A stretch of 64,000 nucleotides of DNA from Deinandra increscens subsp. villosa (taxonomy: Eukaryota; Streptophyta; Magnoliopsida; Asterales; Asteraceae): contig JBCNJP010000003.1 in the NCBI GenBank assembly GCA_039602395.1, positions 70,653,917-70,717,916 on the forward strand. The letters run 5' to 3'. Below the pieces are notes generated by a model. The model saw only the letters and a program-made list of their open reading frames with translations, made no database searches and was not told the DNA's origin. Made by a program: the position numbers and the translations under genes. Of this stretch, positions 11,208-22,126 are shown in pieces (position 1 is the first letter of the stretch; each line of letters starts with the position of its first letter).

Positions 11208-14200
11208 TGTGACACCTCGTCCAAAAACCCTAGGTCAAACCTTTTTACTTTGACTTTTAATTAAGCATTAATGTGCATTAACCGATCTGATTACTGTTTA
11301 AACTGTTAATTACTGTACCTGACCGTTAACTGATGACGTAAACCTAATCTCGCGTTTGTACTAGAAGCGTATACCCGTAAATTTCAATAACAAGAAAATT
11401 AAATATAAAATGTATTTTATATATTATCCGGAACTGGTGTCGAACGTTTATATAACCAACACAGCAAACTGATAATTGATCGTATGTTTAAAACTATTCG
11501 GTTTTAAACAATCTGGACGGTCGAACTTAAAACTGTTGCGAACTGACAAAACTGAAAATGTAAACCGTAACCGGTGTACAAAACTGAAAACTATATCCGA
11601 TTTCTGAAAAACTGTTATAACCGAATCGAACTATTTTTTTTTTACGAAATAAAAACATCACAAACTGAAATCGTTGTCAAGACTTAAGCCAAACTCCAAC
11701 CGAACACCCAAGTGGGCCCGACTTGGCTCAATAGGCCCAATAAGCCTAAAACAATAAAACCGAACCTGAAACCTTGACCCATTACTCAAACGTGATACTC
11801 CGAATAATCGTGGCGACCCGTAAGCTCAACCGATGCATAACGGGCCCGGGCCTCGAACCGGCGCCCCGTTTGGGCCCGTACGGCCAATAACCGACGGACC
11901 GGCCCAATTTCATTTTCTTTTAAATGTTTTGGCCCAAAATCAAGCTCAATTCCAATGGGTTATTTTTATAACTTGAGCCCAACAACTTTGCATTAATTTT
12001 TATAAAATGGATTTAAATTCAATAAAAATTAGTCACCACCTTTTATACCTTTTATACTTTTGAGATTATCAAATAATCATCTCCACCCTTTGTATACTTT
12101 TATATAACACTCCTATCATCCATAACCTAATTTATAAAAACATGACAACTTTTATATGAAACCAATCACCTACATATTAAGGTTTTATAAAAGTAAGTAG
12201 GAGATTTTTTTTTTAGAAATTTGTGATGAAGACTAGAACACATCTTCTCCTACCACCCTACACTCTAACTCTAGTCCTCATCATGATCAAATAGTTTTTA
12301 GGTGACTTGTGCACTCAACTCACCACCAACTCTCCTCACACTCACAAGCATTCACCAACCTAATTACACCCTCACTTCACTCTCACCATCTCCCTCACCA
12401 TTTGTCGGCTCCTCCACCTTCCCCTCTCTTTTTTCTCTCTCGGCAGCCAAGCAAACAAGCAGCACCACCTTTTTTTTTGGTTCCGGTCGAGAGGCAAGAA
12501 GCAGCCAAGCACCACCGCCACCACAAAATGCAGCCGCCACCACCATGAACTACCACCTCCTCCTCCTTTCTTCTTCCTGCGAGAACAACCATAACTACCA
12601 CCATCACCGTCGTGGACCATCACCACCCTTCCTCCTGCAGCCGCCAGACTGCTGATGCCGCCGGCGCTACTGCTGTGCGACAGCTACTACTGCCGTGACC
12701 ACCGCCAACAGCCACCATCACCCCTCCTCTTCTCTTCTTTTTCCCGGCCGAAGACCCCCCCTCGTCACCCTCCTTCTTATTTTTCTTTTTCATGGCACAC
12801 ACCACCATCATCGCCGCTAGAAGCCACAACCCTTAGCTGCTATCGCCACTGAAAAACCACCATCGATGCCGACCTACTACTGCTGCCATGGGGCTGCTGC
12901 CGCCGCCAGGCTGCTGCTGCTAGGCAGCCATGAACCGCCACCTTCCCGTTCTTTTTCTTGTTCTCGGCCAACGACCACGCACCACCATGCCGTGCTGCTA
13001 GCGTGCACCTTGTTGCTGCTGTTTTGCTACTGTTCGGAGCCACCGTGCACCGGCGGTTACTGCCGAAGGGCTGCTGTGAGCCGCTGCCATGACCCCCGAG
13101 CACCGCAAAACCGAACCGCCACCTTCTCTTTTTCTTCTCGGTTTCACTCTCGCGTTGTGAGTCTTTTAACCGTTATCGTTTATGTTTTAACACGTTATTA
13201 ACGTCCCGAATGATTCCCCGAGTCTTGACAACTAAACCGTAAAAACCTGAACTTTTTAAACGGTCGTAACCACCGAGCTATTTTCTATCACAAAGGTGTT
13301 AGTGTTTTATTTAAAATAAAAACCTATTGATTAAATTACAAACTAAATGATTTGGTATAATCATGTAGTTATTTCATGATGTTAATATATTTTGCATGAT
13401 TAATCTTAGTTATTTCATGTTATAATGTAATTAAATGACTAGATTGTTATTTGTGATTTTTAGTTATTAATCATCTTGTTAATGAATTTATATTTGCTAA
13501 TAACAAAGTATCATGGATTAAATGACGTTTAGTGACATACTTGGGACTAAAATGAACTTTAGATGTGTTAACTTAATCTTTGGACATAAAATCATGGCTT
13601 AAAACATTTTAAATGAATTATTATTGTTTAATAGCAAAGTTGGTAATTTAATAAAAATTACTTGGATAAATTAAACCATAAAATGATATCATGGAAATTA
13701 TGTATAAAATGGTCACATTTTATAAAGATATAATATCTAAAAACACAAGACTTAAATGCTTATTTCGGTTTTATAAAAATACAATGGATTAAAATATATA
13801 TAAATATATTTTATATCAAAAATGGTAAATAAATATTCTTATGACACTTGACTTGAAAAGTATAAAATCTTGGAATTTATACAAAAAGTGGAAAATATTT
13901 TATGTTGGGAATTTTCTATAAAAAGTCTTTAACTTAAAACCCTAACTTTATTTGATAAATAAAGTTATTTAGAAATGATTTTATAAAAATAAAATCAAAA
14001 GACTTATAGAAACTATGAAAAACATATTTTTGATTATTTTAAATAAATCAAAATAATCAAAACGTTTTAACCGGACCAACTGTTTCATTTTTAAACGTTT
14101 GGAACTGAAATGAAATCTTTAAACGTTTTAAAAAAACGTTTTGCGACGTATCGAAACGTAAATAATTGTTTTCAACAAATAATTATCCGTATGAGTTTAG

Positions 14201-15600
14201 AAACCCTAAATTGAGTTAAACTCATCATGATTATTAATGATAATTATTTTAATAATAATTATAATTATATTAACATGGAAACCCTAATTTTCCCTAACAT
14301 GAGTTTAATATTAAAATAACCTTTAATATTAACCTACTTGCATTTATTCATTAAATCGTTAACTTGTAATAATTTGATAAATTATTCCAACAAGTTAGAA
14401 TAATTATTTCGATAATAATTATAACCTCTAGTTATATGTATTATAACTTAACGCGATTAAATATTCAAGACTTGATTGAACTGGCCTTCATGATACGTGA
14501 TCACATGTTCATTTCTTGTATTCAAATTACATATAAATGCTTTCATACGTGAACATTAGCATTTACTGATTTTAAACTGATTAACTGATGGGTTTTCAAA
14601 CGCTACAAACGGGATTATACGTCAAGACTTGACCGGTATCATTTGGGTAACGTTCGTTACTCAAATGATTATGTGGACCTTATGCATATTGTCTTATGTT
14701 TTATTAGGACTTTACTTACTAGTTGCCACTCGGTAATCCATCATCACCACTGAATCATGTGAGTTTCACGGCCCCTTTTCTTTACAACTGTTTTACATTT
14801 ATGGGGGAGAAATCATGAACTGATAAACTGCTTTTTACTTAATGTTATGGTTTACCTGTTAGCCGTATGACTATATTTTCCATTCTGTATCCCAAACAAC
14901 TGGTACTTTATCGTTATCAACGTTAGTAGAACTGAATCCCACTATTAATTAAATTCGATTAGTTCTGCTTGAAACGATAACTAGTGAATAGATCTATTTG
15001 GGTTGACAACCCTGCCCAGGTTGGTAGCTCCAATCCTGACTTCGTACATTGTCAAGGGGTACACGTCAGTTATTCTCGCCTGTTCGGTATTCTGGTGATA
15101 GAATGCCATGAGTGGGTAATCCGTTAGTATTCAGATTTGAGGTTCATGGGAGGATCTTACAACCACGACAGTAAACCAATGTAACATTTAAGTATACCGT
15201 AAACTGTTAATCCAACATGCTGTAAACTGTTTTCACAAACTTACCATAGAATCATAAACCTATGAACCTCACCAACTTTATGTTGACCTTTTAAACTCAT
15301 GATTTCTCAGGTATCTAAGCTTATCATGGAAGACGTGCAAATGGGGCTTCACTGTAACTTCCGACCCTACTTTACCGGAGTCGTAGTCCCGACCTATCTT
15401 AAATAAACTGCTTTATGATTCCAATATCAAACTAAGACTTTTATTCAAATGTAAGACAATATCATTTCACCACGACTTTCCGCTGCCACATGAATGGTAT
15501 TATGTTTTAAATGACGCTTGAATTTAGTAGAAGTTGTTCTGTATATCTGCGACTATGATTCCGTCTCGCTCACACCCAATCCGTTGACCGGGGTGTGACA
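11208..15600 (+). mobile_element. solo Gypsy LTR (4,393 bp) with perfect TSD
   Basis: It starts TGTGACACC and ends GGGGTGTGACA. CCTTC stands on both sides (11203-11207 and 15601-15605). The flanking sequences join seamlessly in copy 2 (about 43362-43374, opposite strand), where one CCTTC (as gaagg) is present: the empty site. No PPT, PBS or internal region is present, so it is an LTR-LTR recombination remnant. It shares the 'gtgagtttcacggcccc' phrase (about 14758) with the Gypsy A LTR but is 1.5 kb longer and otherwise clearly diverged. It includes a GC-rich leader with CCA/CAC repeats and a long AT-rich 3' half. Confidence 0.93.
12302..13201. repeat. CCA/CAC-rich low-complexity leader within the solo LTR
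   Basis: A cytosine-rich block with many CACCAC, GCCGCC and TTTTCTCTC stretches produces several overlapping reading frames on both strands, made of Pro/Ser/His or Gly/Val/Trp. None has protein-like composition. Similar leaders sit at 5590-5770 and, reversed, at 25680-25930. I read it as the transcribed 5' leader part of the LTR, not genes. Confidence 0.7.
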
Positions 15601-15605
15601 CCTTC

Positions 15606-16512
15606 TAGTTTGAAATGCCAAGGCCATGTCTCCATCCCTTTTTATTTGTTCAGCTTTCTCAGCATCAGCAAGTGCCTGCTTTATCATGTTTACCTCATCT
15701 TCTGGGAGAGATACCTGTTGATCATAAATGAATGTTGGAGGCTTTGTCTTCTTAACAGCTGCAAACACCTTGTCAGATTCTAATTGATACTGGGGCATCA
15801 CCATTTTTCCTTTCCTGAATCTGATTGCTTCAGCAGAAAAATCATTCTCATCAGTAGGTTAAGTCTTTGGCTCCACATGCTTTGTCTCTTTAACAACTGC
15901 AAAAAATTTGTCGTTGACTACATCTTCTTCAACATCAGCTTCAACAACCTTTTCTTTTTCAGGAGTATCAGGGGGAGCACAAGGCTTTAAAACAGGAATG
16001 ATGGGCAGAGATGGAGCACTAGGCTTTAAAAGAGGAATGATGGGCAGAGATGGAGCACTAGGCTTTGAAAGAGGAATGATGGGCAAAGATGGAGCACTAG
16101 GCTTTAAAACAGGAATGATGGGCAGAGATGGAGCACACCTTAACCAAGTGTAGTTAAGAGTATTCCTAATCATCATTTTTCTCATGAAAGATATCATCAT
16201 TTTTCTCATGAAAGATAGAGCTTCAGGAGCTATCTCCACATTCGTGGTTTGTAAATCACTCATCACACTTGTGCTCATCTGATTATCAGCAGTCACTTGC
16301 ACCCGATGAAGTTGTTCAACCGGATTAACTAGTTCAACCGAATCAACATGGTCTTCTTCCTCCGGATTAAGTTGTTCAACCAGATCAACATGGCCTTCTT
16401 CCTCCAGATGAAGTTGTTCAACCGGATCAACATGGCCTTCTTCCTCCGGATGAAGTTGTTCAACCGGATCAACTTGTTCAACTTCATCAACATCTGAGGA
16501 AGACACCCTGTG
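15606..16512 (-). pseudogene. Large accessory ORF, central repeat-rich exon (copy 1)
   Basis: The exon starts after an acceptor 'cttgcacag' (minus strand, about 16512), opening with SSSDVDEVEQVDPVEQL. Next are acidic 14-residue repeats (DPVEQL-HPEEEGHV pattern), then four 13-residue APSLPIIPxLKPS repeats. A TAA follows, also present in copy 2, and then the frame reopens to a Lys-rich segment (ORF 15553-15804). Copy 1 carries an extra 8-residue duplication (SFMRKMMI twice) and one more APSLPII unit than copy 2. The solo LTR cuts the exon at 15605. Its function is unknown: low-complexity acidic and Pro-rich repeats suggest a disordered linker. Confidence 0.6.
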
Positions 16513-16549
16513 CAAGATCCTATATTGAATTAAATCTAATTTGACATGT

Positions 16550-18081
16550 GAATTTCATTTCAACGTATGGTTAACAACCTTATTTATCAATGGCTTTCAT
16601 AGATTGTCCTGCCTACAACCGTTCAATTCCTTCTCCTTGAGCTCTCACAATTGCACGGAGAACTGCCAATTCATTTTCAAGTTTTGTACATCGAACCATC
16701 AATTCAGTATGTGTCTTGCTGCTCTCAACGGGTGTGTTGCCAGTATCTTTGAGCAAAGAAGAGCAAACAAGCCGACCTTGTTCATGCTCAGCACCCATGG
16801 TTTCTTGGCACCTGGGATTCCTGTTGTCAATCAAAGGTTCCTGAATAGGTTCCCTAATAGAAACAGTTGTCGTGGATTGGGTCTTAATGATGTTGGCACT
16901 GTCCTCAGGGTCCAATGGGATTTCATGAGTAGTGTCAGCCCTTTCCACCTGACTTGCTTCATCACTACTACAAGTCACCTTATCAGCAGAATGTGGGTTG
17001 GGTGATTGAACCAAGTCCAGCAGTATATTCCCTGCAATAAGGGTTGGGGAATCTACTTCATGTGGCATAGGTGATATATCAACCTCATTCTGAGGTAGTC
17101 CTGTGGAGGGTCTAGGTAAAGGAGACCTAGTCCTCTTCCTTTTGGGTGATTGTGGAGTGCGTGTGGTATTTTTGGGTGTGGTTTTTGATGTGGACATCCT
17201 CTTCCTTTTAGTGGGAATTTGTATATCAGTGGAAGAGGATGGTCGGTCTGGTGTGGGCTCAGCACTTGTTGGTGTAACAATGTTGTCACCAGGAGCAGTC
17301 CTGGCCTTAGGCATAGGGTGTGATATGTCTTACCAAGAAAAACATTTTTGTTCACTTTCATGTTAGAAAATGTTTTACTTGTAAAAGATTTTAGTTCAAG
17401 ATGTTGATCAGAGATTTGCAGATTTGGAAATTCACAATTGAGAATGTGTTGGATGAATCTAGGGTGCATGTAAAAGATCCTTTTAGGTTTTAGATTTTCC
17501 AGTATTGCATCAAATATCATTTTTGAAAAGTTAAAGTTGAGCCTATTTACCAATCCATGAAAAGCGGATGATTGAGGTGCAGCAAGTTCATCCCACGCAG
17601 TTTTCTTTTGAGATAGGCAGTGGAGAATGGTATGAGCAAGATATCGCCAAACATAGGGTAGTTGTCCCTTTTTGATGGTCCCACAAGTTAAGTCACCCCC
17701 ATATCCAATTGCTTCGTACGTCTTCAAGTACAATTCAGACTTGTAATCAGGATCACCTCCTGCATCATTGAATTTCAGATGCTTCCGGATCATTTCTTCA
17801 GTCAAACTAATCCCATTCCCATTGACTCTACAGTCAATTTTACCAACCCCGTTGCTATCAACAGATTTTTTGGCCGAGCCCCAAAATTCAGCAATTCTCT
17901 GCTTGCATATTACAGGATTCACTGTTAAAGAAAATTGAGTGTTGGATTTCTCAAGGAAATCGTTCATTTCATCAAATAGCTTTGACTTATCAGACTTCTC
18001 GAAGTACGCTACAACATTGTGTTCGGCGAAGAACAGTTGAGTAGGCTTTGATGCAGCCTTTTGATTCAATTTGGGTGCCAT
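16550..18081 (-). pseudogene. Large accessory ORF, N-terminal exon (copy 1)
   Basis: ATG at 18081 opens MAPKLNQKAASKPTQ and a globular N-domain of about 230 residues. Its conserved landmarks are NPVICKQRIAEFW, the aromatic pair YVWRYLAHTILHCLS, and NFNFSKMIFDAILENLKPK followed by MHPRFIQHIL. Copy 3 shares NPVICK, EFW, the RFNWSRLIFDD landmark and RFIQ. A one-base deletion near 17325 (one A fewer than copy 2 at 41666) shifts the frame, and the continuation is ORF 16613-17314, with a Ser/Thr/Pro/Lys-rich basic stretch and a coiled-coil-like end. The intron donor used by copy 2 (GTAAGT) is mutated here. I recognise this N-domain as the extra ORF of Asteraceae Sirevirus-like elements (recollection); its biochemical role is unknown. 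Confidence 0.65.
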
Positions 18082-18339
18082 TTGTGAGAAATTAGAGAGT
18101 AAGGTTTAGGTTTAAATCGCCAATTAGAAACCTGTAGAGAAAATAGAGGGTAACTGTTTTTCGAAAATGCAGTTTTATATACTAACGATAGTTCTTCTGG
18201 ATCACAATGAACCCTAAGATTTGAAACAGGGGAAGTTATTAGAGTTTGCCCATTTAGTTGAAATTGGGATGGGGGAAATTTTTTATAAAAATGGTTTAGA
18301 ATAATATTATTAATTTATTTTAATTGAATCCACATCAAT
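18082..18339 (-). other. putative 5' leader and promoter region of accessory unit copy 1
   Basis: These 258 bases upstream of the ATG (minus strand) are AT-rich, with no open frame. A purine-rich 'aacaggggaagttatt' (plus strand, about 18224) is present. No clear TATA box is assigned. The equivalent region of copy 2 is lost behind the Sirevirus LTR, so no comparison is possible in this window. Confidence 0.35.
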
Positions 18340-19410
18340 TAGGGTCGATTAGGACCGATGAGGACAAATGAAGATAAAGTAGGACCAATTAGGACCAATG
18401 AAGCCACGAGGCCCAATTAGGGTAGATTGAGGTCAATTTGGGTCAATGAGGATCTATTAGGGTCAATGATGAAGACCAGTTATAACTAACGAGGGTCAAT
18501 TTTACTCAATGACACCTTATGAGGACCAAATATAACCAATTAGGGTCTATTAGGCCGATTGAGGGCCAATTACGCTCAATGAGGACCAGTAGACTAAATT
18601 AAGGTCAATCATGGTAATTTATGACAAATGAGTACCAATGAGGGCCAGTGAACACTTAGTTAGGATGAATTAGGGCCAATGAAGGTCAATTATAGTCTAT
18701 TAGGCTTAGTTAGGTTCAATGAAGATCACTTACGGTCAATTATGACCAATTAGGCTCATTTAGGACCAATTATAATCAATTGGGGTCAATTAGGCCTAAT
18801 TGACTCAAATTTGTTGTACTTCAAAGTAAATGGTCCTCGATGAGTCTAGTTGGTCCTTATTGAGGCTAACTGACACTAATTGGTCCTTATTGGTTCAAAT
18901 TATGCAAATTGCTCCTCAGTAACCCGAATTGAGCCATATTGGTACTTATTCTGTCTAATTGGCCCTCATCGGTCCTAACTGGCCCTAATAAGTCATAATT
19001 CATCCTTATTGGTCCTAATCGAGCATATTCGACCATCATTGGTCCTAATGGGTCCTCATAGACCCTAATTGAACCTAATAAGTCTTAATCGACCATCGCT
19101 AACCTTGATTTACCCTTATTGGTATCATTTGTCCTCATTCAAACTAATTGGCCCCAATTAGTCCTAATTGGTCATACTTGATCATCGATCCTCATTAGTC
19201 ACTTCCTTCATGCTCCGTCCTTATCGGTCCTATGAGCATAATTGGCCTTCTCATTGAATTGGTCCTAATTCGTATTCATTGACCATATTAATTGACCATA
19301 ACTGGTCTTCACTAAAGTATCCTAAATGACGCTAATTGTCAGTATTTAGTCCTCATTGAGTCTGGTTGGTCCTAATTGCTCCTCACCATCCTAATAGGAC
19401 GTTATTTAAT
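18340..19410. repeat. foldback-like block of degenerate ~10-bp motifs that flips orientation at its centre
   Basis: From about 18340 to 18800 the plus strand repeats variants of 'aattaggaccaatga' and 'ggtcaattagg'. From about 18830 to 19400 it repeats the complement, 'ggtcctaattggtc' and 'attggtcctta'. Spacing is irregular and no long unit is conserved. The two halves could pair as a leaky hairpin about 1 kb long. The pattern resembles subterminal motif arrays of DNA transposons (opposite orientation at the two ends) or a foldback element. No transposase or clear terminal repeat or TSD is seen. Confidence 0.65.
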
Positions 19411-19815
19411 ATTTTTGGAAACAAAATTATTATACATGAGAAATTCGCAACATGGCGGTCTTTTCGTATTTTTGTTCTGAATTGCATAGTAATTTATCAT
19501 TTTTATTTTTGAGTTGTGTTTTAGTAATGTCACCGTTTTTTGTAGTTGCGTTATCACAGCCACAAAGCACGTGTTATTAAAATCTTGTTTATTATATCTA
19601 AAAGAAAATAATAAAATTAATATTAAAACATAATTTTGTTAGGGCTTTTAACTCCGATCGTCGTCCAGATCTGATTAAAGGATCACAGTTATGTCAACTG
19701 TAATGTTAGAGCCTATTTGTTAGCAACACAAACTTATTGTTTTCTTATCTTGTAATTGATACTCTATTTTGTAATTGTCTTTTGATATGTACTTGGTGAA
19801 CTTTGTGTATATGTT
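19411..19815. other. no recognisable gene
   Basis: AT-rich sequence. A TGTTAGGGC at about 19639 could start an LTR, but no partner LTR, PBS or TSD is visible. Confidence 0.4.
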
Positions 19816-20190
19816 AGCGTACTTGTTATGCTTCTTAGCGGACTTATGACTTATGCTCTTAGCGGACTTGATTTACTCTTAGCGTACTTGTTTGAATGTT
19901 ATCTTAGCGGACTTGTTTATTCCTAGCGAACTTGTTTACTTAGCAGACTTGTTTAGTTCCTAGCATACTTAATTTGTTCTTAACGAACTTGTTAGCGTAC
20001 TTGTTCATGTTAGCGTACTTGTTCATGTTAGTGAACTTGATAATGCTTAGCGTACTTGTTAGCGTACTTGTTGCTACTTAGCATACTTGTTAGCGTACTT
20101 GTTAGCGTACTTGATAATGCTTAGCGTACTTGTTAGCGAACTTGTTAAGTGCTAGCGAACTTCATATAAGTCTTAGCGAACTTGTTTTCC
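19816..20190 (+). repeat. minisatellite of TTAGCGTACTTG units
   Basis: At least 18 copies of TTAGCG(T/G/A)ACTTG occur with variable spacers (about 14-28 bases). They are densest at 19985-20150, where units follow back to back. Third-position variants (GTACTTG, GGACTTG, GAACTTG) alternate. The downstream sequence (20220-20490) has no coding signal. Confidence 0.85.
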
Positions 20191-20490
20191 TGTTAGATTA
20201 TTTTGCTGAATCCTAGGTAATGATTGTGTTGTGTCAAACATTCCTTTTGTCCCAGGTTCTCTAGTAGTAAAATACCATTGAGAAAACCCTATTGGCAACG
20301 CTTGAAGGAGTATTATTCCTACAGAGAGCCTTTGTGTGTGTGTTCTTGGTGTTAGTGTGTGTTCTTAAGCTTTAGGAATCATCAATGGGTGAGCATTGAT
20401 GCTGATCCATTCGGAATCGACCATCACACATGATTTTCGCACTTGTGTGATGAATCATATGAGAACAATGTTGCTCAAATCTGAACCTGA

Positions 20491-20682
20491 CACGTAATTG
20501 ATGTACTCGTACAATTTCATAATTTCATTATTTCAACTCCTCAAGAGGATGAAGCTCATCTTGAAGAAGAACCTGCAAACCCACAAGAAGAGGCACTTGA
20601 AGACTTTTACGAACTAGATGATGAACTTCATCTTGAAGAAGAACCCGCCAGAAGTGCCACGTGGAGACATTTAATTAATTAA
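20491..20682 (+). other. short acidic open frame with LEEEPA repeat
   Basis: A frame without an ATG reads HVIDVLVQFHNFIISTPQED, then two AHLEEEPA / LHLEEEPA units separated by an acidic stretch, and ends at TAA 20680-20682. Its composition is protein-like, more so than its surroundings. It could be a 3' exon of a lost gene or a transposon relic. I do not recognise it. Confidence 0.3.
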
Positions 20683-20980
20683 TTATGTTTATGTTTAATT
20701 TTATGTTTGATTATGTTTAATATACATATTGTTTATATTAATTTTGGGTTTATTATCAGTTTGAACAATTCCTCCCCCCCCCCCTTTTAGTTAAAAAAAT
20801 TCACAAAAAAAATTTGAATTTCCCACCATTAGTTCAAATTACACGCAAAATATCGAACTAAATTTACTTATTATCGATTCATCAGATACTTTTCCCTCTC
20901 ACTTTATCAGAAAATTTCCAGTTAAACGCCTCCAGCGAATAACCAAGTCTTCTTTCTAATCCATATCATTCACATCTTCC
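20683..20980. other. no gene recognised; C-tract and AT-rich sequence
   Basis: AT-rich with a homopolymer C run near 20775. It may hold the upstream region of the exon at 20981. Confidence 0.3.
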
Positions 20981-21073
20981 ATGGAGCTTCAAAAACGAAA
21001 AGCTTCAACACACAGTGCTAGCGATTCTTCAGAAGTTCCATGTGATTTGGGAGACCAATCAGTCAAGAAAACG
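20981..21073 (+). CDS. candidate first exon of an unidentified gene or gene fragment
   Basis: ATG in the context cttccATGG opens a 31-codon exon: MELQKRKASTHSASDSSEVP, then CDLGDQSVKKT. It ends exactly at ACG|GTAATTG, a plausible phase-0 donor. The Ser/Lys-rich start resembles a nuclear-protein N-terminus, but I cannot name it. A possible next exon begins after a 'gtacag' acceptor near 21180 (IDKISFHTELIRKG). A coiled-coil-like exon at 21916-22126 may belong to the same transcript. No complete gene can be assembled. It could equally be a gene fragment carried by a transposon. Confidence 0.35.
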
Positions 21074-21915
21074 GTAATTGTCAAGTTATTCCGTTTCATT
21101 AATTACAATCTGTTTTCATAAAATTGTTTATTATTGATACACATTTAACTTGGGATCCCTATATTTGTGTACAGTTACAGTTACAGATCGATAAAATTTC
21201 GTTTCATACAGAATTAATTAGGAAGGGGTATATATTGCAGAAATCCTCTCCAATCATTTCAACCCATTCATTTTATGCTAAATTAGTTCTTTACCTTCTT
21301 AAATGACTATGGGAGCATGCTAAATTAGTTATTTTTATGCTAGGAATGTTGAGGTCAAGCATATGCACATGTTTGTAGATTCATGTTACTGGTGAACCTC
21401 CTTATTTCTTTACGTACACTACAAGAAATGGTCAACTGTTTGTTTATATCCACTGAAGACATGATGTGTTCCGCTCTTCCCTTTAGATGTCTTTAATTAA
21501 GAACTAGTTTATGTTACTCTGGTCATTACTAGCTAGGAAATGATCCTAGAGGACATATATAGGAATGTTTCCAACATTTTTTGTAGGTTCATGTTAGAGG
21601 GGTACAAAATAAAGAAATTGTAGTTTAAATCCCCTGTAGAAGAATAGAAGAATGTTAATGTCATGCATCTGCTACTTTGCTAGAAGTGGTAATTTGTTTA
21701 TATCCACTGAAGACATGATGTGTTCCACTCTTCCCTTTAGATGTCTTTAATTTGTGTATAACATATCAAATAATTAATCAATAGGGTCTTTATGTGATAT
21801 ATTAATAATAAAGAACTAATTAAGAGATAATTAATCAATAGGGTCTGCATGCTTTCCTATTTATGTACTTTGTTAAAAAGCATCTAAGTACATTCCGTTA
21901 ATTATACAAAATTCA
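21074..21915. other. intron-like region with a ~61-bp direct repeat
   Basis: Non-coding. The segment 21437-21498 (tttgtttatatccactgaag and onward) recurs at 21693-21753 with two or three mismatches. A CACTACAAGAAAT at 21417 resembles a CACTA transposon end but has no partner. Confidence 0.4.
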
Positions 21916-22126
21916 AGGATCGATCCAACAACACTGATGGTCAATTGGAAAAACTTGAGTTCGAACTTAAAGAGAGGAGACTTCTTAGGGATGAAAAAAA
22001 TGAACAAGTTAAGGCCATCTTCCCGAAGATTGAAGAATCGGATAAAAAACTTGATCTACTTATAGCTCATCTATTTGCACTTGGAACACCGTTACTACAA
22101 CAACTTAATGCTCCGGCATCTACAGA
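21916..22126 (+). pseudogene. chimeric exon: coiled-coil segment fused to copy-3-type exon
   Basis: After a 'aattcaag' acceptor the frame reads DRSNNTDGQLEKLEFELKER and RRLLRDEKNEQVKA, a charged helix. It then enters KIEESDKKLDLLIAHLFALG.., which matches the minus-strand exon of copy 3 (23790-23898). It ends at GAG|GTAAATTC, a donor identical in both. The join (about 22017-22021) is the outer edge of the palindrome's left arm, so the frame was fused by the rearrangement without an immediate stop. Function unknown. Confidence 0.45.

Noticed and set aside
12302..13201. Several overlapping reading frames of 60-117 codons on both strands
   Set aside because: All come from CCA/CAC and CTT/TCT low-complexity sequence inside the solo LTR leader; no domain-like composition.
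15908..16153. plus-strand Gly/Met repeat frame (GMMGRDGALGF)
   Set aside because: Antisense shadow of the APSLPII repeats.
16541..17005. 154-codon plus-strand frame MTCEFHFN.. and its mirror at 41993-42457
   Set aside because: Present in both copies only because they are the antisense of the conserved large ORF.
18340..18800. Interstitial telomere repeats (TTTAGGG-like words)
   Set aside because: TTAGGG appears only as part of a longer degenerate word with irregular spacing; no head-to-tail heptamers.
19639..20490. Possible LTR containing the TTAGCGTACTTG minisatellite
   Set aside because: TG start is plausible, but no partner LTR, PBS, PPT or TSD is visible in the window.
21417..21429. 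CACTACAAGAAAT as a CACTA transposon end
   Set aside because: No matching inverted end, subterminal motifs or 3-bp duplicate nearby; 13 bases alone are not enough.
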